64,000 bases of DNA from Planctomycetota bacterium (GTDB lineage Bacteria > Planctomycetota > UBA1135), in contig SHNF01000009.1 of assembly GCA_004295085.1 (NCBI GenBank), positions 186,001-250,000 on the forward strand. Direction: 5' to 3'. The notes under the pieces are model-generated. The model searched no databases. It was not told the origin of the DNA and worked only from the letters and a program-made list of their open reading frames with translations. Below, one piece after another: positions 51,928 to 59,867 of the stretch. The position numbers and the translations under genes are program-made. Numbering within the stretch: position 1 is the stretch's first letter; the number at the start of each line of letters is the position of its first letter.

Positions 51928-52224
51928 ATGACCTGCGAACACCTGATCGAGCTCGAACGGGCCCTAGCGCGCGCCGGATTCAAGGAGACCTTCCGCGGCC
52001 AGGCGTGGTCACAGAACTGCAGGGAATGGGTCTATTTCGACTGCCTCCTGCCCTCGGAGGCCATTCGCCGGAAGTTCGCCTTCGCCGATTGCGTGAAAGA
52101 CCATTCCCACCTCGGCACCCACGACGGCACGGAAGCTGGCTTCGTCTGCGACGTTCACAACGACGGCGTCATGGGTCGCCATCCAGCCTTCAGTGCCGGC
52201 GTCATGAGTTTCCATCCAGAGTAG
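51928..52224 (+). CDS. Small conserved hypothetical protein, 98 residues
   Basis: The protein begins MTCEHLIELERALARAG and includes REWVYFDCLLPSEAIRRKF and CVKDHSHLGTHDGTEAGFVCDVHNDGVMG. Five cysteines and several histidines suggest a possible metal site. It resembles small proteins I recall without function. ATG 51928 lies 8 bp after the GH57 stop, so it could be the last gene of the glucan operon. No signal peptide is visible. Confidence 0.7.
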   Translation: MTCEHLIELERALARAGFKETFRGQAWSQNCREWVYFDCLLPSEAIRRKFAFADCVKDHSHLGTHDGTEAGFVCDVHNDGVMGRHPAFSAGVMSFHPE

Positions 52225-52268
52225 GTTGCCGCCCAGCAACAAGCTCCAGGCAATCTTGTGTCCCGTGG

Positions 52269-52751
52269 ATGGACTGTTTGAATGAGAATCGCACTCCTGC
52301 GTTTTCTAACAGTAGCTGCGACTATCCGTCGCTATGACCGGATGGCCGCTACGTCGCGTTCTACAGCGACGCAAGCAACTTGGTGTCTGGCGACACGAAC
52401 GGCGTGCCTGACGTGTTCGTTCGCGACCGACTGGGGCCCTCGCTCACGAGATCAGGCTCATGTCCCGGTGTCATGACCTTCACGGCCTCAGGCTCGACAC
52501 CTGGCGGCGGCGTGGCCCTCGTGTGGGGAGCTGCGGGCGGCTTCACGATCCCGGCCGGCTATCCATGTGCGGGCATCCAGTTGGACATCGTGCCGCTGTT
52601 GACGCCACCGCCGGGCTACCTCCTCGCCACTGCCGACTCCTCGACAATCGCAACTGCCATGGTCACGGTTCCGGCGCGTGCCTGTGGCGTGGTTTTCATG
52701 CAGGCGCTAGACCTAACGACCTGCAGCAAGACCAACACGATGACCTTCTGA
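52269..52751 (+). pseudogene. Remnant of a secreted beta-propeller protein with in-frame TGA
   Basis: In a single frame the sequence reads SNSSCDYPSL, then TGA at 52335-52337, then PDGRYVAFYSDASNLVSGD and VPDVFVRDRL. This is one PD40/TolB-type propeller repeat with a stop where a serine belongs. A Cys-rich C-terminal domain follows to the stop at 52749-52751: SGSCPGVMTF, ATPGGG-like repeats, ACGVVFMQALDLTTC. The rest of the propeller and the signal peptide are missing. No start or ribosome-binding site precedes it. The 572-bp region 52225-52796 holds nothing else. Confidence 0.75.
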
Positions 52752-52784
52752 CGCCGCTCAGCAAGGCAGAGCACGCCGGCGCGG

Positions 52785-52790
52785 TAAAAT
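52785..52790 (+). promoter_or_regulatory. -10-like TAAAAT upstream of the DUF4185-like gene
   Basis: TAAAAT ends 6 nt before ATG 52797 and 9 nt before the in-frame ATG 52800. If leaderless, the second ATG matches the spacing seen at glgE. No -35 is clear. Confidence 0.35.
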
Positions 52791-52796
52791 ATCCGC

Positions 52797-54374
52797 ATGA
52801 TGACCGTCGGAGTAACTTCGCTCGCACTGTTCCTGGCAATTCTTCCCGATGCACGCCCGGGTGACTCGCGGCCGGGCGCCGAGATCACAGCGCAGGATGC
52901 GCCGAAGGAGGCGGCCGGGCCGTTCTTCCGCATCCGGGTCGTCGACGACGTCACATTGCGCGCAGTCCCGCTGGTCGAGCTGCGCATGGTCGACGGCACG
53001 TCCTTCGTCACCGACAGCGCCGGCGCCGTCGCCTTCTACGAACCGGGCCTCATGGGCAAGGAGCTGTTCTTCCACGTCTCCAGCCACGGCTACGAGTACC
53101 CGGCGGACTACTTCGGCTACCGCGGCGTGCGGCTGACGCCGGTCCCGGGCGGCAGCGCGACCATTCCGATCCGGCGCATCAACCTCGCCGAGCGGCTCTA
53201 CCGCATCACCGGCATCGGCATCTACCGCGACAGCCGGCTGCTCGGCGATCCGCTGCCCCTCGCCGAACCGCTGATCAACGGCCTGGTGGCCGGGCAGGAC
53301 AGCGCGCTGGCCGTGCCGCACAACGGCCGGCTCTACTGGTTCTGGGGTGACACCGGCCGGCCGGCCTACCCGCTCGGCAACTTCAAGACCTCGGGCGCGA
53401 CTTCGCAGCTTCCCGGCAGCGGCGGGCTCGACCCCGGTGTGGGGATCGACCTGGCGTACTACGTGGACGCCAGCGGCTTCAGCCGGCAGATGGCGCCGAT
53501 CGGCGACTCCGGGGTCGTGTGGCTGTCCGGGCTGCAGACCGCGCCGGACCGGAGCGGCATCGAGCGCATGTTCGCGCACTTCACGCGCCTGCAGGGGCTG
53601 GGCTCGCCCATCGAGCACGGCCTCGCCCTCTGGAATGAATCCACGGAGGTCTTCGACAAGGTCTCCAACATCCCGCTCGACAACCCGCTGCACCCGGAGG
53701 GCTCGGCCCCCTTCAAGCACGTCGACGGGGGCATCGAGTACATCTACTTCGGCAACCCCTACCCGAACCTGCGCGTCCGCGCCGAGCTCGAGCTCATCGG
53801 CCGGCCCGACCAGTACCAGGGCTACACGCCGCTGCTCGCCGGCACGCGCTTCGCCGGCGCCGGCACGCAGCTCGAGCGCGACACGCAAGGCGAGCTCGTG
53901 TGGGCCTGGAAGTCCGACACGCCGCCGCTGAATCCGGCGCAGCAACGGGAGCTCGTCACGGCCGACTTGATGGAGCGCAGCGAGTCGCCCTACCGCCTGG
54001 CCGACGCCGACACCGGCAAGCAGATCAGCGAGCACAACGGAACCGTGGCCTGGAACGCGTACCGCCAGCGCTGGATCATGATCCTCGGCCAGTCCTTCGG
54101 CAGCACATCGTTCCTGGGCGAGATCTACTACGCCGAGTCCAAGAACATCGAGGGCCCCTGGATACAGGCGCGCAAGATCGTCACCCACGACGACTACAGC
54201 TTCTACAACGTCGCGCAGCGCCCCTTCTTCGACCAGGACGGCGGCCGCCTCATCCACTTCGAAGGCACCTACACGATGAGCTTCTCCGGCACCGAGACCG
54301 CGACCCCGCGCTACGACTACAACCAGATCATGTACCGCCTGGACCTCTCGGATCCGCGCCTGTTCGCGCCGTAG
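52797..54374 (+). CDS. Secreted DUF4185-like beta-propeller protein with N-terminal carrier domain
   Basis: The 525-residue protein begins with a hydrophobic signal-like segment (MMTVGVTSLALFLAILPDA). A beta-sandwich region follows (FRIRVVDDVTLRAVPLVELRMVDGTSF, 45-130), resembling carboxypeptidase regulatory-like domains. The main part has the motif HNGRLYWFWGDTGRPAYPLGN near residue 180, HVDGGIEYIYFG near 310, and NQIMYRLDLSDPRLF at the end. WFWGDT is typical of DUF4185/propeller glycosidase-like proteins. I recall similar proteins in planctomycetes, without known substrate. It may bind or process a glycan. Either ATG 52797 or 52800 may be used. Confidence 0.8.
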   Translation: MMTVGVTSLALFLAILPDARPGDSRPGAEITAQDAPKEAAGPFFRIRVVDDVTLRAVPLVELRMVDGTSFVTDSAGAVAFYEPGLMGKELFFHVSSHGYEYPADYFGYRGVRLTPVPGGSATIPIRRINLAERLYRITGIGIYRDSRLLGDPLPLAEPLINGLVAGQDSALAVPHNGRLYWFWGDTGRPAYPLGNFKTSGATSQLPGSGGLDPGVGIDLAYYVDASGFSRQMAPIGDSGVVWLSGLQTAPDRSGIERMFAHFTRLQGLGSPIEHGLALWNESTEVFDKVSNIPLDNPLHPEGSAPFKHVDGGIEYIYFGNPYPNLRVRAELELIGRPDQYQGYTPLLAGTRFAGAGTQLERDTQGELVWAWKSDTPPLNPAQQRELVTADLMERSESPYRLADADTGKQISEHNGTVAWNAYRQRWIMILGQSFGSTSFLGEIYYAESKNIEGPWIQARKIVTHDDYSFYNVAQRPFFDQDGGRLIHFEGTYTMSFSGTETATPRYDYNQIMYRLDLSDPRLFAP

Positions 54375-54409
54375 CACGACAACGGGCGCAAGGCCGCCGC
54401 CGTTGGCCG

Positions 54410-54415
54410 TACGAT
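54410..54415 (+). promoter_or_regulatory. -10-like TACGAT upstream of the small membrane protein gene
   Basis: TACGAT lies 31 nt before ATG 54447, and a GAGAGGAG ribosome-binding site is positioned before the ATG. A normal short-leader promoter is possible. Confidence 0.25.
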
Positions 54416-54446
54416 TCAGGTCCGGAAGCCGAGAGGAGCCGGACCA

Positions 54447-54905
54447 ATGGCTGCAGAGACCAACATCTCGCACACCGACGTGCCCCGCGCCGCCACGGCC
54501 ACGCCGGCGCGGTCGGCGCGATGGCACCTCCTCGTCGGCGGGACCACTCTTGTCATCTTCCTCGCCACCGGCGCCTACATGCGTCTGCGCGAGCCTGCCG
54601 TTTCGACCCTGGAGCCGGGGATGCGCCTGATGTTCATCTCGCGGCACATCTACATCCTGGCCGCGGCGCTGCTCCATCTGGTCCTGGGCACGTACGTGCG
54701 GCCGGCGGCAACGCGACGGGCGCGCGCGATCCAAGCCGTCGGGTCACTGCTCCTGGTGGTGGCTTCCGCATTGCTGATCGCAGCATTCGTCGTAGAACCC
54801 GTGGCCGGCCGCTCCCGTACGCTCGTGAGCAGCTGCGGCCTCTATGCCCTCTTCGCCGGGACGTTGCTGCACGCAAGCACCGCGCTGCGAAGGCGGAGCG
54901 CCTGA
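54447..54905 (+). CDS. Small four-helix membrane protein
   Basis: The 152-residue protein has four hydrophobic stretches near residues 27-43, 60-80, 95-112 and 125-142, separated by charged loops. No family is recognised. The arrangement suggests an integral inner-membrane protein. A GAGGAG ribosome-binding site precedes ATG 54447. It is followed 24 bp later by a hydrolase gene, which may be co-transcribed. Confidence 0.65.
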   Translation: MAAETNISHTDVPRAATATPARSARWHLLVGGTTLVIFLATGAYMRLREPAVSTLEPGMRLMFISRHIYILAAALLHLVLGTYVRPAATRRARAIQAVGSLLLVVASALLIAAFVVEPVAGRSRTLVSSCGLYALFAGTLLHASTALRRRSA

Positions 54906-54929
54906 CGAAACGTCCGAACTCCGTCCTCG

Positions 54930-55988
54930 ATGAGCGAGTACGACCCCTTCGCACGCGGCGGATTCCCCGCCGGAGTCCGCACCATTCCGGCGCACGACAC
55001 GGCGCGCGACCGTGTCTTTCCCTGCGAGATCTGGTATCCGGCAGCACCGCAGCATGCCGGCCATGATCTGGCGCCGGGCAGCCAGGACTCTTTCACGGCC
55101 CCTCCGGGGAACGCATCGCGGAGCCAAGCCGCGGTGCGCGATGCCGCTGCCCTTCCCGGAGACTACCCGCTAAGCGTCTTCTCCCACCCCAGCGGAAGCG
55201 ATCGAAGAGCGGCCACATTCCTGTGCACCCATCTGTGCAGCCATGGTCATGTGGTCGCGGCGCTGGACCACTCGGAGGTGGTTGCGCCGGAGCTGGCCCG
55301 CAAGACCAACGAGGCCTCCGAACAGACCTCCGCGCGCTGGCAGGCCCTGATTGCGAGCCGTGTGCCCGACATTCGCTTCCTTCTCGACCACATGCTTGGC
55401 GGTGCGACACTGGACTTTGGAATCCACGTGGATCCCGGCCGGATCGGCGTCGTCGGGCATAGCCTGGGAGGCTGGACCGCGCTGGCTGCGACCGAGGTCG
55501 ACCGGCGCATCCGCGCCGTGGTGGCGCTGGCGCCGGCCGGGGCTTCCATCCGGAAGCCGGGGATCCTCCCGGTGACGCTCGGTTTCCACTGGGGACGTGA
55601 CGTCCCAGCGCTGTACCTGGTCGCCGAGAACGACACTTCATTGCCGCTTGCCGGCATGCACGAGCTGTTCCAGCGCACTCCGGGGACGAAGCGGATGATG
55701 ATCCTGCGGCGTGCCGACCACGCCCACTTCATGGACAACACCGAGGAAGTGCACGAATCCTTCCGGACCATGCCGCTGGCCGGAGACCTGGCCGAGCTGC
55801 AGAAGGAGATGCGACCCATCGCGGAGCTCTGCTCCGGCGAGGAAGCTCACCTGTTCGCGCGCGGGCTCACTCTCTGCCACATGGATGCGACGCTCAGGCG
55901 GCAAGAGGATGCGCAACGCTTCCTGGCCGGCGACCTGGAAGCCAGCCTGGCGGAACGGGGCATCGACGCGATCGACCATCGAACTTGA
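54930..55988 (+). CDS. Alpha/beta hydrolase, PAF-acetylhydrolase/dienelactone type
   Basis: The 352-residue protein has the nucleophile elbow GVVGHSLGGWTA with S178, an upstream LSVFSHPSGSDRRAATFL oxyanion-type segment near residue 85, and a likely acid Asp and His downstream (ENDTSLPL and RADHAHFMD). No signal peptide is seen. The substrate is unknown, though lipid or ester hydrolysis is plausible. ATG 54930 is chosen because it begins the first recognisable hydrolase strand. It precedes the ergothioneine pair. Confidence 0.75.
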   Translation: MSEYDPFARGGFPAGVRTIPAHDTARDRVFPCEIWYPAAPQHAGHDLAPGSQDSFTAPPGNASRSQAAVRDAAALPGDYPLSVFSHPSGSDRRAATFLCTHLCSHGHVVAALDHSEVVAPELARKTNEASEQTSARWQALIASRVPDIRFLLDHMLGGATLDFGIHVDPGRIGVVGHSLGGWTALAATEVDRRIRAVVALAPAGASIRKPGILPVTLGFHWGRDVPALYLVAENDTSLPLAGMHELFQRTPGTKRMMILRRADHAHFMDNTEEVHESFRTMPLAGDLAELQKEMRPIAELCSGEEAHLFARGLTLCHMDATLRRQEDAQRFLAGDLEASLAERGIDAIDHRT

Positions 55989-56036
55989 CGCCTGGAGCGA
56001 AGGAGTGGAGCATCCAGATCGCCCCCAGGCTGGCGC

Positions 56037-56042
56037 TACACT
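56037..56042 (+). promoter_or_regulatory. -10-like TACACT upstream of egtB
   Basis: TACACT ends 11 nt before ATG 56054 in the gap after the hydrolase gene, with no ribosome-binding site. It supports that start over the longer frame. Confidence 0.35.
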
Positions 56043-56053
56043 GCCGGTGGCTG

Positions 56054-57367
56054 ATGGAACGGGCAATCAACCGATCCGAAGAGCTGGCGCGGCTCGCGGA
56101 GTGCGCGGGGGACGCGCGGCGGCGCACGGTGGAGCTGGTCTGGGACCTGGATGATGGGCAGTTCCTGGGGCCGCTGCTCCCGATCGTGAACCCGCCGCTG
56201 TGGGAGGTGGCGCACGTGGCCTGGTTCCAGGAGCGCTGGATGCTGCGCCGTCGCGGCGAGCGCAGCCTGGCAGGAGCCAATGCCGACGCCTTGTACGACA
56301 GCGCGGAGGTGCACCACGGCGCACGCTGGAGCATCCCGCTGCTGCCGCGCGCCGCGGTCCTGGACTACCTGCAGGCGGTGCATGAGAAGGTGGCGGACCG
56401 GCTGCGCGCGGGGGATCTCGGCGAGGAAGACGTGTACTTCCTGCAGCTCGCGACATATCACGAGGACATGCACGCGGAGGCGTTCACGTACACGCGCCAG
56501 ACGCTCGGGTATCCGGCCCCGCGGCTCAGCGGCAGCGGCAGTCCTCCGGCCGGCAACGGCACCGCCCCCTGCGCGTGGAGCGATGACGTCGAGATCGCGG
56601 GCGGGGTTTACACGCTCGGCAGCCGCCCGCAGCAGGGCTTTCTATTCGACAACGAGAAGTGGGCGCACCCGGTCGAGGTCGAGCCCTTCCGGATGGCGCG
56701 GTGTCCGGTGAGCCAGGCCGATTTCGCGGCTTTCGCGGACGCGGGTGGATACCAGCGGCGCGCGTTCTGGAGCGCGGAGGGCTGGGCCTGGCGCGAGCGT
56801 GCGTGCGCGCACCAGCCCGTGTACTGGCGGCGGGGCGCGGCCGGCCGCTGGGAGCGCCGGCATTTCGACGCGTGGGTGCCGCTCGAGCCCGCGCTGCCGG
56901 CCGTGCACGTGAACTGGCACGAGGCGGAAGCCTGGTGCCGCTGGGCAGGGCGGCGGCTGCCGAGCGAGGCCGAGTGGGAGGTGGCCGCGTCCGGCAGTCC
57001 GGCTTCGGCGGCGGTGAAGCACCGCTATCCGTGGGGCGAGGAGGCGCGGCCGGAGCTGGCGCACACGGACTGGAAGGCGCTCGGATGCGCGCCGGTCACG
57101 GCGCTGCAGGAGAGCGCCAGCGGCTTCGGCTGCCGGCAGATGATCGGCAACGTGTGGGAGTGGACGGCCAGCGACTTCGCGCCCTATCCGGGATTCTCGG
57201 CCGATCCGTACGCGGCGTACTCGCGGCCCTGGTTCGGCACGCACAAGGTGCTGCGCGGGGGGTCCTGGGCCACCACCGGCCGGCTGGCGCGCAACGCGTT
57301 CCGGAACTTCTATCGGCCGGAGCGGCGCGATATCTTCGCCGGCTTCCGCAGCTGCGCCCCGCGCTGA
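56054..57367 (+). CDS. egtB: EgtB-family non-heme iron sulfoxide synthase
   Basis: The family couples a thiol (or selenol) to trimethylhistidine using iron and oxygen. The 437-residue protein has an N-terminal DinB-like half with H54 in PLWEVAHVAWFQERW and the metal motif H136-EDM-H140-A-E142. The C-terminal formylglycine-generating-enzyme-type half contains VHVNWHEAEAWCRWAGRRLPSEAEWE and IGNVWEWTASDF. The NPPLWEVAHVAWFQERW type and the ADALYDSA segment resemble what I recall of selenoneine synthase SenA and its EgtB relatives more than the common SPxKWHLAHTTWFFE type. ATG 56054 is chosen because the frame upstream lacks similarity. egtD follows by 3 bp. Confidence 0.88.
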   Translation: MERAINRSEELARLAECAGDARRRTVELVWDLDDGQFLGPLLPIVNPPLWEVAHVAWFQERWMLRRRGERSLAGANADALYDSAEVHHGARWSIPLLPRAAVLDYLQAVHEKVADRLRAGDLGEEDVYFLQLATYHEDMHAEAFTYTRQTLGYPAPRLSGSGSPPAGNGTAPCAWSDDVEIAGGVYTLGSRPQQGFLFDNEKWAHPVEVEPFRMARCPVSQADFAAFADAGGYQRRAFWSAEGWAWRERACAHQPVYWRRGAAGRWERRHFDAWVPLEPALPAVHVNWHEAEAWCRWAGRRLPSEAEWEVAASGSPASAAVKHRYPWGEEARPELAHTDWKALGCAPVTALQESASGFGCRQMIGNVWEWTASDFAPYPGFSADPYAAYSRPWFGTHKVLRGGSWATTGRLARNAFRNFYRPERRDIFAGFRSCAPR

Positions 57368-57370
57368 ACC

Positions 57371-58363
57371 ATGGAATCCACGCCCTCCGCGCCACGCTTC
57401 GCGCTGATCGCCGCCGGCGAGCCGGTGGTGGAAGACTTCGCCCGCGAGGTGCAGGCCGGGCTGGGCGGGTTCCCGAAATCGCTGCCGTGCCGCTTCTTCT
57501 ACGACGCGGAGGGCTCGCGCCTGTTCGAGGAGATCTGCAAGCTGAAGGAGTATTACATCCCGGCGGCGGAGGAGGAGATCCTGCGCAAGCACGCCGGCGA
57601 GATCGCCGCCTCGGTGCCGGCCGGCGCCATGCTGGTGGAGCTGGGCAGCGGCTGCGCCGAGAAGACGCGGGTGCTCATCGAGGCCTTGCTGCGCCGCGGC
57701 GGGGCGCTGCACTTCGTGCCCATCGACATCTCGCGCAGCGCCCTGGAAGGCTGCGCCGCGCGCCTGCTGGCGCTGCACCCGGCGCTGCACGTCTCGGCGG
57801 TCTGCGGCGAGTATCGCGCCGGGCTGGCGCACCTGCGCCGGCATTTCCAGGGGCCCAAGCTGGTGCTGTGGCTCGGCTCCAACATCGGCAACTTCGACCG
57901 CGGCGAGGCCGCCGAGTTCCTGGGCCAGGTGGGCCGGGCGCTGCGGCCGGACGACCGCGTGCTGGTCGGCGTGGACCTGCGCAAGGACAAGGAGACGCTG
58001 CGGTCGGCCTATGACGACCCCAAGGGCGTCACGGCACGCTTCAACAGGAACATCCTGAGCCGCATCAACCGCGAGCTGGGCGGGCATTTCGATCTGCAGA
58101 AGTTCCGCCACGTCGCCTACTACAACGAGAGCGCGGGACGGGTCGAAATGTTTCTGGTGAGCACGGCGGCGCAGCGCGTGCAGATCGAGAAGCTCGAGCT
58201 GGTCGTGGACTTCAAGAACGGCGAGGCCGTGCACACGGAGGACTCGTACAAATACTCCCCGGAGGAGATCGAGGCGCTGGCGCAGGCCGGCGGCCTGCGC
58301 ATCCTGCAGGCCTGGACGGACGGCCCCGAGCGCTTCCGCTCGGTGCTGCTGGCGCCGGCATAG
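57371..58363 (+). CDS. egtD: L-histidine N-alpha-methyltransferase
   Basis: EgtD trimethylates histidine to hercynine with S-adenosylmethionine. The 330-residue protein begins the fold at FAREVQAGLGGFPKSLPCRFFYDAEGSRLFEEI, has the SAM motif LVELGSGCAEKTRVLI near 90, LVLWLGSNIGNFDR near 160, and the C-terminal SYKYSPEEIEALAQAGGL. The Asn/Tyr positions typical of EgtD appear present. It sits 3 bp after egtB, so the pair forms an ergothioneine-type route. No egtA, egtC or egtE-like lyase is seen in the window. Confidence 0.93.
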   Translation: MESTPSAPRFALIAAGEPVVEDFAREVQAGLGGFPKSLPCRFFYDAEGSRLFEEICKLKEYYIPAAEEEILRKHAGEIAASVPAGAMLVELGSGCAEKTRVLIEALLRRGGALHFVPIDISRSALEGCAARLLALHPALHVSAVCGEYRAGLAHLRRHFQGPKLVLWLGSNIGNFDRGEAAEFLGQVGRALRPDDRVLVGVDLRKDKETLRSAYDDPKGVTARFNRNILSRINRELGGHFDLQKFRHVAYYNESAGRVEMFLVSTAAQRVQIEKLELVVDFKNGEAVHTEDSYKYSPEEIEALAQAGGLRILQAWTDGPERFRSVLLAPA

Positions 58364-58373
58364 CGACCGCCGG

Positions 58374-58808
58374 TCAGGCCTTGCCGGAGAAGAGCGGGCG
58401 CTTCTTGCCGGTCTCCACGTAGCCCTTGAGGTAGAACATGAGCGCGCCCCAGGTGGTGTTGCACAGCCGGAACCAGCCCTTGGTGGAGCGCCAGCCGGCG
58501 TGCGTGAAGCGCAGCTCCGTGCCGCCGCCCTTGCGCCGCTTCAGCTTGAAGCGCAGCCGTGTCCCCTTCCACTCCTTGTCGTCGCCGAGGCAGCGCCACT
58601 CGACGCGCTTGCCCGGCGCCAGCTTGACGATGCGCATGCGGAACACCGTGGCGCCGCCGCCGAAGCCGAAGACGGCGACGCTGCGCACGCGCGCCTGTGC
58701 CTTCGCGTCGCCGGTCCACCAGCCTTGCAGCCCCGGGGCCGTGGTCAGGGCGCGGTACACCTTCGCCGGCGCCGCCTCGATCGCGATGGCGTGCAGCATG
58801 TCGGCCAT
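58374..58808 (-). CDS. SRPBCC (START/Bet v1) domain protein
   Basis: The 144-residue protein has the Activator of Hsp90 ATPase homologue 1-like/SRPBCC pattern: AIEAAPAKVYRALTTAPGLQGWWTGDA at the N-terminus and LRFTHAGWRSTKGWFRLCNTTWGALMFYLKGYVETG at the C-terminus. This fold forms a hydrophobic ligand cavity; the ligand is unknown. ATG 58808 is chosen for the start; a TATCAT box lies 6 nt upstream on this strand. It converges on egtD and diverges from the HDAC-like gene. Confidence 0.82.
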   Translation of the reverse strand: MADMLHAIAIEAAPAKVYRALTTAPGLQGWWTGDAKAQARVRSVAVFGFGGGATVFRMRIVKLAPGKRVEWRCLGDDKEWKGTRLRFKLKRRKGGGTELRFTHAGWRSTKGWFRLCNTTWGALMFYLKGYVETGKKRPLFSGKA

Positions 58809-58828
58809 CCGGACATGATAGGCGGGAC

Positions 58829-59860
58829 GTGGACACACTTCTGCTGAGCGACGAGCGCTTTCTCCTGCACGATCCAGGGCCAGGGCATCCCGAGAACCCG
58901 GAGCGGCTGCGCGCGGTGCACGCGGACCTGCGGCGCCGGCCGCTGGCGGGCGTCCGCAGCGCGCAGCCGCGGCGCGCCAGCGCGCCGGAGCTGCGCCGCG
59001 TGCACACGCAGGAGCACTTGCTGCGGATTGCAGCGACCGCCGGTCGAGGGAGTGCGATCCTGGATCCGGACACCGCCACCAGCGCCGATTCCTACGAGGT
59101 GGCGCTGCTGGCCGCCGGCGCCGCCGTGCAGGGCGCGGAGGAGGTCGTCGCCGGGCGCGCGGCCGGCGCTTTCGCGCTGGTACGGCCACCAGGGCACCAC
59201 GCCGAGGCCGACGCGGCCATGGGCTTCTGCCTGTTCAACAACGTGGCCGTGGCCGCGGCGCACGCAGCGGCGGAGCTGGGCTGCCGGCGCGTGCTGGTGC
59301 TGGACCCTGACGTCCACCACGGCAACGGCACCCAGCGCAGCTTCTACGAACGCCGCGACGTCCTGTTCGTCAGCAGCCACCGCTTCCCGTTCTATCCCGG
59401 GACCGGCTGGTTCGACGAGACGGGAGCGGGAGCGGGGCTCGGCTACAGCGTGAACCTGCCCATGCCGCCGCGGCTGGGCGACGCCGACTTCCTACACCTG
59501 TATCGGGAAGTGGTCGGACCGGTGGTGGAGGAGCATCAGCCGGACCTGATCCTGGTTTCCGCCGGCTTCGACACCTGGCAGCACGATCCACTCGGGGGCA
59601 TGCGCATGACGGAGCGGGGATACGCGGCCATGTTCTCGTTGTTCCGGAGCTGGGCCGACCGCTTCTGTCCGGGGCGCATCGCCTGCGCGCTGGAAGGCGG
59701 CTACGACCCCGCAGGACTGTCCGCGGGCGTGCGCGCGGCGCTGGAGGCGCTGGCGGGGAGGAACGCGGAGCTGGAGGGGGCGCCGTGCGCCGAGGCGCTG
59801 GAAATCGCGAGAAGGGCGCGGGTCGGCCTCGCGCCCTTCTGGAAGTCGCTGCGCGGCTGA
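58829..59860 (+). CDS. Histone-deacetylase-family amidohydrolase
   Basis: This zinc-dependent deacetylase family acts on acetylated proteins, polyamines or acetoin-related substrates. The 343-residue protein carries HPENPERLRAVHADL near residue 20, ALVRPPGHHAEADAAMGFCLFNN (110-135, with the His-His pair), LVLDPDVHHGNGTQ near 155 for the zinc Asp and His, and SAGFDTWQHDPLGGM near 250. The layout matches bacterial AcuC/APAH-type class II enzymes. The proposed GTG start at 58829 (VDTLLLSDERFLLHDPGPG) begins just before the first conserved residues; the longer open frame is antisense to the neighbouring gene. Confidence 0.88.
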   Translation: MDTLLLSDERFLLHDPGPGHPENPERLRAVHADLRRRPLAGVRSAQPRRASAPELRRVHTQEHLLRIAATAGRGSAILDPDTATSADSYEVALLAAGAAVQGAEEVVAGRAAGAFALVRPPGHHAEADAAMGFCLFNNVAVAAAHAAAELGCRRVLVLDPDVHHGNGTQRSFYERRDVLFVSSHRFPFYPGTGWFDETGAGAGLGYSVNLPMPPRLGDADFLHLYREVVGPVVEEHQPDLILVSAGFDTWQHDPLGGMRMTERGYAAMFSLFRSWADRFCPGRIACALEGGYDPAGLSAGVRAALEALAGRNAELEGAPCAEALEIARRARVGLAPFWKSLRG

Positions 59861-59867
59861 AGCGCGC

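Noticed and set aside
52335..52337. Possible selenocysteine or reassigned TGA codon
   Set aside because: Genuine genes around it end with TGA normally, the position corresponds to serine in the repeat, no SECIS-like structure is evident, and the 5' half of the gene is missing.
58829..59860. Histone-deacetylase-like gene as sign of eukaryotic contamination
   Set aside because: Bacterial AcuC/APAH-type homologues are common, composition matches neighbours, and the context is bacterial.
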